DNA from: Gammaproteobacteria bacterium | GTDB taxonomy: Bacteria > Pseudomonadota > Gammaproteobacteria > SZUA-152 | Assembly (NCBI GenBank): GCA_021647705.1 | Contig: JAKIUF010000032.1 | Location: 1 to 50,903, forward strand | Direction of reading: 5' to 3' | Length of the DNA: 50,903 nucleotides | Part shown: positions 27,472 through 36,578 of the stretch, piece by piece | Numbering within the stretch: position 1 is the first letter of the stretch | Layout of the letters: the number at the start of each line of letters is the position of its first letter | The notes under the pieces: generated by a model | Told to the model about the DNA's origin: nothing | Database searches by the model: none | What the model saw: only the letters and a program-made list of their open reading frames with translations | Position numbers and translations under genes: made by a program

Positions 27472-30366
27472 ATGTTAAAGAAATCGGGCGCTATGGTTTT
27501 CTCGCAACACAAGAAACTGTACGGCATTACATCGCTTGTCGTCTTGGGCTGCTTTACTCAAAATGTATTCGCTGATACGGCATTTGAGCCACAGATTGAA
27601 TATGCACTTTCCGGAACCGACCCAATTGGTATTATTCTGGGTGACTTTAATAATGATGGTATTGATGATATTGCAACGAGCTTGGCCGATGGCACTGCTG
27701 GTGGCAGCATATCAATATTGTTTGGTACGAGTGCTGGTACATTTACCGATCACCTTCAGATGCCAATAACCAATGGAAATGGAGACGGTTATGTTCCTGC
27801 CGGTCTGGCTGGCGGAGATTTTAATGGTGATGGCCGTTTAGATTTGGCGGTTACTGCGGGCGGGTCTAATCTTGCTGACGTGCATGTGTATCTCAATACG
27901 GCTTCTGGTGCTGTAGGTTTTTCGTACTCAACAACAGTTGTGAGCGGAGGAATACCTGCCGTAGCTGTTGTGGCTGAAGATTTTGATAAGGATGGTAATC
28001 TGGATCTTGCTGTGGGCAATAACGTTGCTACTACAGGTGCAGGCGTATCAGTATTTGTAGGTAATGGGGACGGTACATTTTCAGTCGCTCAAAATATTGA
28101 TTCGACAAATGCAGTGGGAGTCACTGACATTATTGCCGTTGATATTGATAAGGACAACGATTTCGATCTGGTGATGCCAAGACTGGTTTTACATAACGAT
28201 GGAAATGGTGGCTTCGATGTGAATAACCCGCTGGAGCGACAAGGTTCACCATTGCATATTGTATCCGTTGACCTTAATCAGGACACCTGGGTAGATATTG
28301 TCCTGAGTGGAGAAGGTGGAATGGGCACCTATACAAATGATCAATTGGGGATTTTCAGCGCTGTAGATCGAGGGTTTGAAGACGGTCCTCTGCGTGGACA
28401 TACGGCAGGTGATTTTAACCTTGATGGTAATGTTGACGTTGCTCTGGCTAGAGAAGATACGGACGATCTGCGGATTTTTCTCGGTGATGGCGCTGGTGTG
28501 CTGGCACGGGATACGCCACTCCTTTTTCCTGTAGGCGATGAACCGCAAAATATTGTCAGCGGTGACTTTAATAATGATGGTATGTTGGATATTGCAATAT
28601 CGAATCGCAATGCCGGGTCTCCCACGGTTTCCGTGTTGTTGCAGCATGACCCGAATGCTCCGCCCAATGAACTACCTGTTGCAAACCCCGGTGGCCCATA
28701 CAACGGTACCGTTGATGTTGCTGTACAGTTCGATGGTTCTGCCTCGTCTGACCCCGATGGTTCTATTGCCTCCTATAGTTGGGATTTTGGCAATGGCACA
28801 AGTGGTACGGGTGCAACGCCGAGTGCGACTTATAGCGAAGCAGGTACGTTTGACGTGACTTTGACGGTCACAGATGATGCTGGTGCAACAAACTCAATGA
28901 GCACAACAGTGGAAGTTATTGCCGCAGCTAACCAGCTGCCGGTTGCAGACCCTGGTGGTCCCTATAATGGAACGGTTGATGTTGCCGTACAGTTTGATGG
29001 TTCTGCCTCGTCTGACCCCGATGGCTCTATTGCTTCCTATAGCTGGGATTTCGGCAATGGCACAAGTGGTACGGGTGCAACGCCGAGTGCGACTTATACC
29101 GAAGCGGGTACATTTAATGTGACCCTGATGGTAACAGATGATGTGGGTGAAACGAACTCGGTGAGTACAACGGTGATTGTTGCCAGCGCAGCGAATCAGT
29201 CACCAGTTGCAAATCCTGGTGGTCCTTATAATGGTACTGTGGGTGTTACCGTACAGTTTAACGGTTCTGGTTCATCCGACCCCGATGGTTCGATTGCGTC
29301 CTATAGCTGGGACTTCGGCAATGGTACAAATGGTACGGGCGCAGCGCCGAGCATCACTTATACCGAAGCGGGTACATTTAACGTGACCCTGACGGTAACG
29401 GATAATGCCGGTGCAACAAACTCAGTGAATACAACCGTGGTGATTGTTGCCGCAGCGAATCAACAGCCGGTTGCAAATCCTGGTGGCCCTTACAGTGGTA
29501 CTGCTGGTATTGCCGTACAGTTCAACGGTGCTACCTCATCTGATCCCGATGGTACGATTGCTTCCTATAGCTGGGACTTTGGCAATGGTACAACCGGTGC
29601 GGGCGCAACCCCAAGTACGACCTATACCGAAGCGGGTACGTTTAACGTGATTTTGACGGTAACGGATAACGCCGGTGCAACAAACTCAGCCAGTACAACG
29701 GTAGTGATTGGTGCAGTTGTTGTTAACCAACAACCGGTTGCAGACTCTGGTGGTCCTTACAGCGGCACTGTTGGTGTTGTCGTAACGTTTGATGGTTCTT
29801 CCTCATCCGATCCAGATGGCACTATTGTTTCTTATAGCTGGGACTTCGGTAATGGCATAACTGGCACGGGTACAACGCCGGGCAACACCTATGCTGAAGA
29901 AGGCACATTTGATGTGACTTTGACGGTAACGGATAACGTTGGTGCAACAAACTCAATGAGCACGACAGTGGACATTGTTGCTTCAGGTAATCAATTGCCG
30001 ATTGCTAATCCGGGTGGTCCATATAAAGGCTCTGTTGATAAAATATTATTATTCAATGGGTTTTTCTCATCCGATCCCGATGGAAAAATTGTTTCCTATA
30101 GCTGGGACTTTGGTGACGGTGGCGTTGGTGAAGGTATAAGTCCGATTTACACTTATACTGAAGAAGGAACCTATGACGTTACATTGACAGTAACGGATAA
30201 TGCTGGCGGTACCAATACGGCCAGTACCACTATCGAAGTTGGTGAAGCAGGTGGTGGTGCCTTTGGTCCCTTCGCGGGTCTTGCATTATTGATGATGATG
30301 ATGGGCTTGCGAGCTCGCAGGCATAGCAATGATGAGCACGATAGCAGTAATGATGTCGATCACTAA
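27472..30366 (+). CDS. Secreted FG-GAP/VCBS and PKD repeat protein with C-terminal sorting tail
   Basis: About 964 residues from ATG 27472, which has AAGGA ten bases upstream; the frame itself opens at ATG 27433. The signal peptide ends near VFADT. Seven FG-GAP/VCBS-type Ca-binding units follow (GDFNNDGIDDI, GDFNGDGRLDL, EDFDKDGNLDL and so on). Then come six PKD domains of about 88 residues, each with PVAxPGGPYxG, SSDPDG and YSWDFGNG. The C-terminus has a Gly-rich stretch (GEAGGGAFGP), a hydrophobic helix (about 14 residues, four Met in a row) and RARRH, resembling a GlyGly-CTERM sorting tail but with an extra charged end. It is probably cell-surface bound, in adhesion or polymer binding. The first five PKD units are close to identical at DNA level. 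Confidence 0.85.
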   Translation: MLKKSGAMVFSQHKKLYGITSLVVLGCFTQNVFADTAFEPQIEYALSGTDPIGIILGDFNNDGIDDIATSLADGTAGGSISILFGTSAGTFTDHLQMPITNGNGDGYVPAGLAGGDFNGDGRLDLAVTAGGSNLADVHVYLNTASGAVGFSYSTTVVSGGIPAVAVVAEDFDKDGNLDLAVGNNVATTGAGVSVFVGNGDGTFSVAQNIDSTNAVGVTDIIAVDIDKDNDFDLVMPRLVLHNDGNGGFDVNNPLERQGSPLHIVSVDLNQDTWVDIVLSGEGGMGTYTNDQLGIFSAVDRGFEDGPLRGHTAGDFNLDGNVDVALAREDTDDLRIFLGDGAGVLARDTPLLFPVGDEPQNIVSGDFNNDGMLDIAISNRNAGSPTVSVLLQHDPNAPPNELPVANPGGPYNGTVDVAVQFDGSASSDPDGSIASYSWDFGNGTSGTGATPSATYSEAGTFDVTLTVTDDAGATNSMSTTVEVIAAANQLPVADPGGPYNGTVDVAVQFDGSASSDPDGSIASYSWDFGNGTSGTGATPSATYTEAGTFNVTLMVTDDVGETNSVSTTVIVASAANQSPVANPGGPYNGTVGVTVQFNGSGSSDPDGSIASYSWDFGNGTNGTGAAPSITYTEAGTFNVTLTVTDNAGATNSVNTTVVIVAAANQQPVANPGGPYSGTAGIAVQFNGATSSDPDGTIASYSWDFGNGTTGAGATPSTTYTEAGTFNVILTVTDNAGATNSASTTVVIGAVVVNQQPVADSGGPYSGTVGVVVTFDGSSSSDPDGTIVSYSWDFGNGITGTGTTPGNTYAEEGTFDVTLTVTDNVGATNSMSTTVDIVASGNQLPIANPGGPYKGSVDKILLFNGFFSSDPDGKIVSYSWDFGDGGVGEGISPIYTYTEEGTYDVTLTVTDNAGGTNTASTTIEVGEAGGGAFGPFAGLALLMMMMGLRARRHSNDEHDSSNDVDH
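28666..30240 (+). repeat. Six tandem PKD-coding repeats, 264-bp period
   Basis: Units begin at 28666, 28930, 29194, 29458, 29725 and 29989. Spacing is 264 bp except for one 267-bp unit, which carries one extra Val codon. Units 1 and 2 are the most alike and unit 6 the most divergent, a pattern of recent duplication at the N-terminal side. Confidence 0.9.
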
Positions 30367-30388
30367 TAGTTAATCGTGTTTTGTTGGC

Positions 30389-30421
30389 AGAAGTGGTGCA
30401 GGTTTATTTTGCACCACTTCT
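30389..30421 (+). terminator. Hairpin terminator after the PKD protein gene
   Basis: A perfect 12-bp stem AGAAGTGGTGCA / TGCACCACTTCT with a 9-base loop, 23 bp after the stop. It is followed by AT-rich sequence but not a clean T-run, so efficiency is uncertain. Confidence 0.6.
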
Positions 30422-30562
30422 GAATTATAAAATTATCGTTATATAAAAAACCTGTCTGTTAGTCTAATTTTTATTATTTTTTTATAAAAAATAAAAAATT
30501 ATTCATGTGTAATTTAACCTAATTAAGGTAGATCAAAGGAAAATGTTGTATCTTTATCGTTA

Positions 30563-30591
30563 TTGACAGAATTTAACTTTCAAAAAATAAT
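30563..30591 (+). promoter_or_regulatory. Sigma-70-type promoter of the sulfur-oxidation operon
   Basis: A consensus TTGACA (30563-30568), a 17-bp spacer and AATAAT (30586-30591). Transcription would begin around 30598. That rules out the ATG at 30595 and supports ATG 30640 as the tsdB-like start. Confidence 0.65.
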
Positions 30592-30639
30592 AATATGAAA
30601 GGCCGCTTCACAGGAGTGGTATTTATAAAGGACATTGAT

Positions 30640-31464
30640 ATGAAGTCGAGCAGTAATATTAAGCGTTCTTTAGTTTCCAGGTTAAAAAACATGTCAGTAT
30701 GGAGTATGTTTTTATTTTTGTTATTTCTGTCTTTTATTATTTTTCTTATTCAATCAGTACTACCTATTTCTTCCAGTTCTCATAATTTACATCGGTTGGC
30801 CGGAGAGCAGCTGGCTTTAAATGGTCGTGGCAATATTCCTGCCTGTGTTCCATGTCATGGTCTCCAGGGGCAAGGGAATGCTGGAATAGCAAGCCCCAGG
30901 CTGGCTGGATTGCATCCTGATTACATTAAAAAACAATTGGAAGATTATGCACGAGATCCCCTGAGAACACGGGCTGTTGTTGAGCCTATTGCTCGTGACT
31001 ATATTAAAACCCCCCGAACTTATGGTGATCTGACCGTGTTCACGCCAGGCACCCGTTACGACCCTAAAATGAATAGCTTGGCCAAATTATTGAGTGCTGA
31101 AGACCGACATAATCTGGCGATTTATTATAGTAATTTAGCTTTTGTGGCTAGCCCAAAGGCATATGATTTTGAAACCCTGGAACGTGGTGAAGACTTGGCT
31201 TTGCGTGGAAAGCCAGAATACGGATTACCTTCCTGTAATTCCTGTCACGGTCCTAAAGGGCAGGGTTTTCGCGCGATTTTTCCTCCTCTGGCTGGGCAAC
31301 CTGTCACATACATTATTGCGCAAATTAATAAATGGCAAACGGGGAAAAGAGATAATGATCATCTGGCATTAATGAGGAATATTGCCGATCAGCTTACCGA
31401 TGGAGATAAGGTCAATGTGGCTGCGTACTATGACAATTTGTCATACTCTGTTAATAGCGAGTAA
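30640..31464 (+). CDS. Dihaem cytochrome c, TsdB/c4-like electron acceptor
   Basis: A 274-residue protein from ATG 30640, with AAAGGA seven bases before it. An N-terminal membrane segment (FLFLLFLSFIIFLIQ) is followed by two class I cytochrome domains, each with a haem site: CVPCH and CNSCH. Candidate axial Met residues lie in KMNSL and ALMRN. Two-haem c4-like proteins named TsdB precede thiosulfate dehydrogenase TsdA in Thiomonas and Pseudomonas stutzeri and take its electrons. The same order here, with a 5-bp gap, supports that reading, but the name rests on context. It would act in the periplasm and feed a terminal oxidase. Confidence 0.85.
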   Translation: MKSSSNIKRSLVSRLKNMSVWSMFLFLLFLSFIIFLIQSVLPISSSSHNLHRLAGEQLALNGRGNIPACVPCHGLQGQGNAGIASPRLAGLHPDYIKKQLEDYARDPLRTRAVVEPIARDYIKTPRTYGDLTVFTPGTRYDPKMNSLAKLLSAEDRHNLAIYYSNLAFVASPKAYDFETLERGEDLALRGKPEYGLPSCNSCHGPKGQGFRAIFPPLAGQPVTYIIAQINKWQTGKRDNDHLALMRNIADQLTDGDKVNVAAYYDNLSYSVNSE

Positions 31465-31469
31465 TACAA

Positions 31470-32387
31470 ATGAAAAGAATCTTTTTGCAATGGGTTTTAG
31501 TTTTCAGTGTTTATAACATCGGTGTTTTACCGGTTGCAGCACAGGAACTTGGGCAAAGCTTAGACAGCCTGGAAGTTAGGCCCAGTCTGGTAAATTCACG
31601 ACTTAGTTTACCGACCCAATTAACTCAGGTGCATGTGATCAGTCCCGGCGAATATTTTGCCCCCCCGTTGGTTGCTGATATTCCCGATGACAGATTCGGT
31701 GACATGGTAAGAATGGGACGTAATATTTTTACTAAGACGGGGGTGTATGCCAAACGTTATGCCGGTAACGGATTGAATTGTTCCAGTTGTCATTTGCAGG
31801 AAGGTCGTAAACCACATGGCATCCCTTTATGGGCGGCTTATGGAAGATACCCAATGTATCGTCATAAAACCCGCACAGTGGTAACACTTGAAGAGCGCAT
31901 TCAGGATTGTTTTATATACAGTATGGATGGTATTGCTCCAACGCTGGATGCGCCGGAAATGAAAGCCCTGGTCACTTATACAAAATGGCTTTCAAAAGGA
32001 GCGCCTGTGGGTGTAGATCTCCCAGGGCGCGGTCTTCCTAATGTGAGCCGTACGCAGGATTTAGATCCAAAACGCGGAAAAATTGTCTATGAAACCCATT
32101 GTGAGTTTTGTCACGGGAAAGATGGTAAAGGACAAAAGCATACCAACGGTGAAGGTTATATGTTTCCACCAGTGTGGGGAGGGGACTCTTATAATAAAGG
32201 TTCAGGATTACAACGCGTCCGGACTTTGGCAAAATTTATCAAGGGTAATATGCCTCTGGGAGCCAGCTTTAGTTTGACAAACCAGGAATCACTGGACGTG
32301 GCAATTTACATTTGGCTGCAAGAGCGTCCCAGAAACCCAAAGATGAGTCAGGCAATGGATTTCTTTTTTCCAAACATGGCGCGTTAA
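31470..32387 (+). CDS. TsdA-like thiosulfate dehydrogenase (dihaem cytochrome c)
   Basis: A 305-residue protein with a signal peptide (about 1-24, AAQ). Haem 1 is bound by C104-S-S-C-H108 and haem 2 by C211-E-F-C-H215. Between them lies the TsdA-type block WAAYGRYPMYR...TLEERIQDC147FIYSMDG. C147 matches in position the unusual axial Cys of TsdA haem 1, and K258/M261 (FIKGNMPLG) are plausible haem 2 ligands. TsdA joins two thiosulfates to tetrathionate, or does the reverse. Its neighbours (TsdB-like, SulP, DsrE-like, SoxB-like) all suit thiosulfate metabolism. Without an alignment I cannot exclude another SoxA/TsdA-like dihaem enzyme. Confidence 0.8.
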   Translation: MKRIFLQWVLVFSVYNIGVLPVAAQELGQSLDSLEVRPSLVNSRLSLPTQLTQVHVISPGEYFAPPLVADIPDDRFGDMVRMGRNIFTKTGVYAKRYAGNGLNCSSCHLQEGRKPHGIPLWAAYGRYPMYRHKTRTVVTLEERIQDCFIYSMDGIAPTLDAPEMKALVTYTKWLSKGAPVGVDLPGRGLPNVSRTQDLDPKRGKIVYETHCEFCHGKDGKGQKHTNGEGYMFPPVWGGDSYNKGSGLQRVRTLAKFIKGNMPLGASFSLTNQESLDVAIYIWLQERPRNPKMSQAMDFFFPNMAR

Positions 32388-32393
32388 ACGGTT

Positions 32394-34205
32394 ATGGCAA
32401 CTAAAATAAACTGGGTTTACACCTTTTTCCCTTTTTTGCGCTGGATGTCCATGCTGAATCGGAAGATCGTTAAAGCTGATATTATTGCAGGTGTCACTGC
32501 CGGAGTATTGATATTGCCACAAGCCATTGCGCTTGCAACATTAGCGGGCCTACCACCTGAATACGGACTGTATACTTCGATATTTCCGGTTATGTTTGCG
32601 GCTTTGTATGGTTCATCCTGGCACGCTATGTCAGGCCCTAATACCGCCTTAAGTATACTTATCGCTTTCACCATTGCCCCGTATGCCAGTATTGCCTCAC
32701 CCGAATGGATTCAATACGCTGTTACTCTGGCATTCATGGCCGGTGTTATCCAGATTGCATTAGGTTTTCTGCGCCTTGGTATTATATTTAACTATTTCTC
32801 CCAAACCGTAACGATTGCGCTGATTACCGGTGTTGGTATTATCATTATTGTCTCCCAGTTGGGTAATTTTATGGGTGTCTTAATGAATATTGCTGAGCCG
32901 ATCGAAGACGCTATCCCTCAGGTTATTTATGGCATATCAAGAGCGAATGGATTTGCTGTGTCTGTTGGCATTGTTACTGTGCTTTCGGGATTGTTGATCA
33001 AGCACTATTATCCAAAACTGCCTTTTCTGATTATCGCTGTTGTCATGGGGATGTTATTTTCGGCAGGATTGGAATTAATACTGGGTGAAACCAGTGTGGG
33101 CCTGGACAAACTGGGTACCATGTCATTATCAGCATTACCCCTTTCTTCTCCGGACTTTAGCCCGGAAAATTTTGCTGAAGCCTCTCAAGGTCTGTTACCC
33201 GCAGCATTTGTAATCGCTTTTTTAGGTTTGATACAGGCATCTCTTATTGCCCGTGCCATGGCGATTAAGTCGGGTCAGTGTATCGATATTAATCAGGAGG
33301 TTTTGGGGCAGGGTATCTCAAACCTGGCAGGTAGCTTTGTTTCCTGCTATCCCAGTTGCAGTTCTTTCAACCGTAGCGCGTCTAATTTTGAATCAGGTGG
33401 GAGAACACCTTTATCTGCGCTGATATCCGTTGTTACCCTGGGCGTGCTCATTGTATTTGCGGCCCCACTTATCGCACATATGCCAATCTCTGTGATGGCT
33501 GGCATATTATTGTTAGTCGGTGCGGGGCTCATCAAAAAAAGTGATATCAAAAAAACCCTTCTGGAAAAAAAAGAGAATCAATTTATTTTCGCGCTGATTT
33601 TATTTTCTACAATCTACGGTGGTGTTGATTATGCAGTATTTTTTGGTATTTTTTTATCGATTATTGCGTATCTGAAAAACGCATCAAAACCTGAAATAGA
33701 ATTATTGACAGGGAAAGAGGCTCAGCAATATTTTCCTCAATCTGTTCCTGATAAGAATGTACAAAATACGGTGTCCAAAGAAGGTAGAGGATGCTGTCAA
33801 TTTTCAAAAAATAAGTGCTTTTTGGTTTCTTCTAAAGAAAAAAAATATAATGACCTTAATGTGGAAATACCCAAACAATTTGACCACGTTACTGTATTAC
33901 AAATTTCGGGTAGTTTGTTTTTTGGCTCTGTAATGCGTTTAGAGAGTGCTTTGACGGAGTTAAGAAAACAAGATAACGGAAAAGGGGATTTAATCATTTC
34001 AGGAGAGAACCTTCAGTCAATTGATGGCACTGGCGCAGAAGTTCTGGTGAGAGAAGCTCAAAGCCGCATAAAGGCAGGAGCCCGAATGTTGTTGTGGCTG
34101 CGGAATCACAACCACGATGCCGTGCTTCAGTCTAGCGGGTTGAAAAAAGTCATTGGCGAAAAAAATATTTATTACTTGAAAGAAAATAATAATGGGGATC
34201 ATTAG
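32394..34205 (+). CDS. SulP family inorganic anion transporter with STAS domain
   Basis: A 603-residue membrane protein. The SulP transport domain covers about 20-430 in multiple helices (for example GVTAGVLILPQAIALATLAGLPPEYGLYTS, the family signature). A C-terminal STAS domain (about 485-595) contains LQSIDGTGAEVL. An unusual Cys-containing linker (GRGCCQFSKNKCF) precedes the STAS domain. It follows the TsdA-like gene by 6 bp. In this setting it may export sulfate made by sulfur oxidation or take up sulfate or bicarbonate; the sequence does not say which. Confidence 0.93.
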   Translation: MATKINWVYTFFPFLRWMSMLNRKIVKADIIAGVTAGVLILPQAIALATLAGLPPEYGLYTSIFPVMFAALYGSSWHAMSGPNTALSILIAFTIAPYASIASPEWIQYAVTLAFMAGVIQIALGFLRLGIIFNYFSQTVTIALITGVGIIIIVSQLGNFMGVLMNIAEPIEDAIPQVIYGISRANGFAVSVGIVTVLSGLLIKHYYPKLPFLIIAVVMGMLFSAGLELILGETSVGLDKLGTMSLSALPLSSPDFSPENFAEASQGLLPAAFVIAFLGLIQASLIARAMAIKSGQCIDINQEVLGQGISNLAGSFVSCYPSCSSFNRSASNFESGGRTPLSALISVVTLGVLIVFAAPLIAHMPISVMAGILLLVGAGLIKKSDIKKTLLEKKENQFIFALILFSTIYGGVDYAVFFGIFLSIIAYLKNASKPEIELLTGKEAQQYFPQSVPDKNVQNTVSKEGRGCCQFSKNKCFLVSSKEKKYNDLNVEIPKQFDHVTVLQISGSLFFGSVMRLESALTELRKQDNGKGDLIISGENLQSIDGTGAEVLVREAQSRIKAGARMLLWLRNHNHDAVLQSSGLKKVIGEKNIYYLKENNNGDH

Positions 34206-34234
34206 GATCATGTGGCATAAACGGGGGAGTAAGG

Positions 34235-34660
34235 ATGAATATTCGGAAATGGCTGCCAGGCATCATGTGTTTGATACTATGTGTTGGCATGGCATGGTCT
34301 AGTGAAGCACCACGCTATAGCCTATTGTTACAGGTGAGTGAAGACAGCCTGGACAAATTGAATCTCGCTTTAAATAATGCCAAAGATGCACAAAAATCTT
34401 TTGGTCCTGAAAATATAGAAGTAGAAATCGTGGTATTCGGTGCAGGCGTTCATACGCTGAAATATTATGCACCAGCACCGATATCTGACAAAGTAAAAGC
34501 AGCTACATACAGCGGAGTGCGTATTGTACTTTGTGAAATTGCTATGCGCACGGCAAACCTGCGTCCTTCTGATATGTTGCAATCTGTGCGTTATGTACCT
34601 TCGGGGGTTGCCGAAATTGTTGAAAAGCATACCTTGGGGTGGACTTACATCCGTCCTTGA
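34235..34660 (+). CDS. Periplasmic DsrE-family protein
   Basis: A 141-residue protein with a signal peptide (about 1-22, WSSEA). A DsrE-like alpha/beta domain follows. One conserved Cys, C100, lies in the family segment IVLCEIAMRTANL, where DsrE-type proteins hold the sulfur-carrying residue. Signal-peptide-bearing relatives occur beside sox and tsd genes and may handle sulfur or persulfide groups in the periplasm. GGGGAG/AAGG precedes the ATG. It ends 10 bp before the SoxB-like start. Confidence 0.85.
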   Translation: MNIRKWLPGIMCLILCVGMAWSSEAPRYSLLLQVSEDSLDKLNLALNNAKDAQKSFGPENIEVEIVVFGAGVHTLKYYAPAPISDKVKAATYSGVRIVLCEIAMRTANLRPSDMLQSVRYVPSGVAEIVEKHTLGWTYIRP

Positions 34661-34670
34661 TGTTCAGAAA

Positions 34671-36419
34671 ATGAAAATAATAACGAGATGGGCATGTTCA
34701 GTATTTTTATGCAGCATATTTTTTTCGTCTGTACAGGCTGATGATAATACAATCACATTGATACACATGGGTGATATCCATGGGCACCTTGTACCTCGTC
34801 CTAATATGCGAGACAGTGAATCAACTACAGAATACAAAGTGGGTGGTCTTGCCTATTTATACAGCGCAATAAAAGAAGTGCGTGAGAAAAATACCAATAC
34901 ATTATTGATTAATACGGGGGACACTATACAAGGCTCTGCCGAAGCCCTGTTTTCCCGTGGTCAGATTATTGTCGATATACTCAATAAATTTGATATTGAT
35001 GCTTTTGCACCAGGAAACTGGGATTTTTTATACGGCACAAGACGTTTTATTGAATTGTTTTCAGGGGATAAACCAAAAGCCAATTGGAATGCTCTGGCCG
35101 CTAACCTCTATTATGTCACTCTCTATGAATACCCCCTCACACCCTACCCACAAAACGCAGGACGGCGGGTTTTACCCTCACATTTGATTAAGCAAGTTGG
35201 TGATATAAAAATAGGTATTGTTGGTCTTACTGCTGAGCGTGGCCCACAATCCGTGAGCCCATTTTTAATGGATGGATTTTTTTTAAGCCCCGGTGAGGAG
35301 GAGCTTGAAGAAGCCATATCTCTGTTGAAGAAAGAAAACAACGTTGACTTACTTATACTGATTTCAGAGCGTGGTCTAGCGGCTAATCTTGATATTGCAG
35401 AGCGAATTCCAGGTGTTGACATCATATTATCTTCAGACATGCATGAAGAAACCCGGGAGGTTTTGCAAACAAAAAATGGCACATTGATTATAGAAGAAGG
35501 CCAGGATGGCACCATGCTCGGAGAAATCACTCTGACGATTACAGATAAGAAAATCAGTAATTGGAATTGGACGCCCCATTTTATCAATACTCGTGACTAC
35601 AAACCCGATCCGGAAATACAGGCAATGATAGAAAAATACCGGCGTCCTTTTATAAAAGGGCCGGGTTTTATACCCCATGTTAACCCTGTTAATGCAGCAG
35701 TATTGCGAACACCCATCGATACCATCATTGGTTATACAAAAGTTGCCTTGCATCGTTCCAATTTTTCCGACGCTGCATCTATGCCCGCAGTAGTAGAAGG
35801 CTCATCCCACAATTTTCTTTCCGATGCATTCAGGCTGGCTTGTAATGCCGATGTGGGTGTTATTCGCGGGTTTCGTTATGGCACACACATTGCTCCGGGG
35901 CCAATCCGTCTTGAAGATATTTACCATTATATTCCCATTGGGCCGCAAATTGCCTGCGGTAAAGTGTCAGGTGATAATTTATACCTCGCCATTGAAAAAT
36001 CTGCTGATGATGTTTTCAGTGGCTGGGTTGCCAATTGGGGTGGGGGCTGGCTACAAGGATCTTCAGGCATTACTTATACACTTGATCCGGGTAATGAATA
36101 TCGGGTGAGGGTATCGAATATGCGTATTAATGGTGAGTTGCTGGATGCTACGCGCATGTATACTGTTGCAGGTTATTGGTATCTTGATAACTCACATAAA
36201 ATCAATGGCATGCTCGCTCAGGAAATCAAAGTGTTAAAAGATAGGTATGGCGGTATTGTGGATGCAACGGAAGTTGTTGCCTATTATTTACAATCTCTGC
36301 CGAGTAAAACGGTTGACCCGGAAAAAAACCGTATTCACTTGTTAAAACCTCTGCCCAAATCCATCAGTAACAACAAAGAAATACAACCATTACGGGGTAT
36401 ACCCCGCCCGGATTATTGA
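34671..36419 (+). CDS. SoxB-like periplasmic metallohydrolase with altered metal site
   Basis: A 582-residue protein of the 5'-nucleotidase/SoxB family. The signal peptide is about 1-23 (VQADD). N-terminal ligands D35 and H37 (GDIHGH), D84 (GDTIQGSAEALFSRGQ) and N116 (GNWDFLYG) are kept and are SoxB-like in wording. The other two usual His ligands are changed: the S-H-x-G motif reads S232-E-R-G and the G-H-x-H motif reads S255-D-M-H. The C-terminal domain has the SoxB-type GFRYGTHIAPG and VAGYW. SoxB cleaves sulfate from SoxYZ-bound thiosulfate; whether this variant does is doubtful, and no soxYZ is in view. The start at 34671 is chosen because it begins a clean signal peptide; the open frame extends further upstream across the dsrE-like gene. 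Confidence 0.82.
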   Translation: MKIITRWACSVFLCSIFFSSVQADDNTITLIHMGDIHGHLVPRPNMRDSESTTEYKVGGLAYLYSAIKEVREKNTNTLLINTGDTIQGSAEALFSRGQIIVDILNKFDIDAFAPGNWDFLYGTRRFIELFSGDKPKANWNALAANLYYVTLYEYPLTPYPQNAGRRVLPSHLIKQVGDIKIGIVGLTAERGPQSVSPFLMDGFFLSPGEEELEEAISLLKKENNVDLLILISERGLAANLDIAERIPGVDIILSSDMHEETREVLQTKNGTLIIEEGQDGTMLGEITLTITDKKISNWNWTPHFINTRDYKPDPEIQAMIEKYRRPFIKGPGFIPHVNPVNAAVLRTPIDTIIGYTKVALHRSNFSDAASMPAVVEGSSHNFLSDAFRLACNADVGVIRGFRYGTHIAPGPIRLEDIYHYIPIGPQIACGKVSGDNLYLAIEKSADDVFSGWVANWGGGWLQGSSGITYTLDPGNEYRVRVSNMRINGELLDATRMYTVAGYWYLDNSHKINGMLAQEIKVLKDRYGGIVDATEVVAYYLQSLPSKTVDPEKNRIHLLKPLPKSISNNKEIQPLRGIPRPDY

Positions 36420-36578
36420 GTTTGTTTTTTTGTCTTTAGGTGGCTCGAATTAAGCTGGGGTGTTTTAATCGTAACGCTTAAAAACCCATTTTTTATTAGC
36501 AAAACACTTCAGTAGAAAAATGAAGTATCACCGATAATTTGAAGTTGTTACGTGTCTGAGTTTCATCGTGTATCGTAT

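Noticed and set aside
28666-30240. Regular repeats that could suggest a CRISPR array
   Set aside because: The period is 264 bp, continuous and in frame; these are PKD domains, with no spacers or cas genes.
34524-34670. Upstream extension of the SoxB-like ORF
   Set aside because: It overlaps the dsrE-like gene out of frame and would bury the clear signal peptide that starts at 34671.
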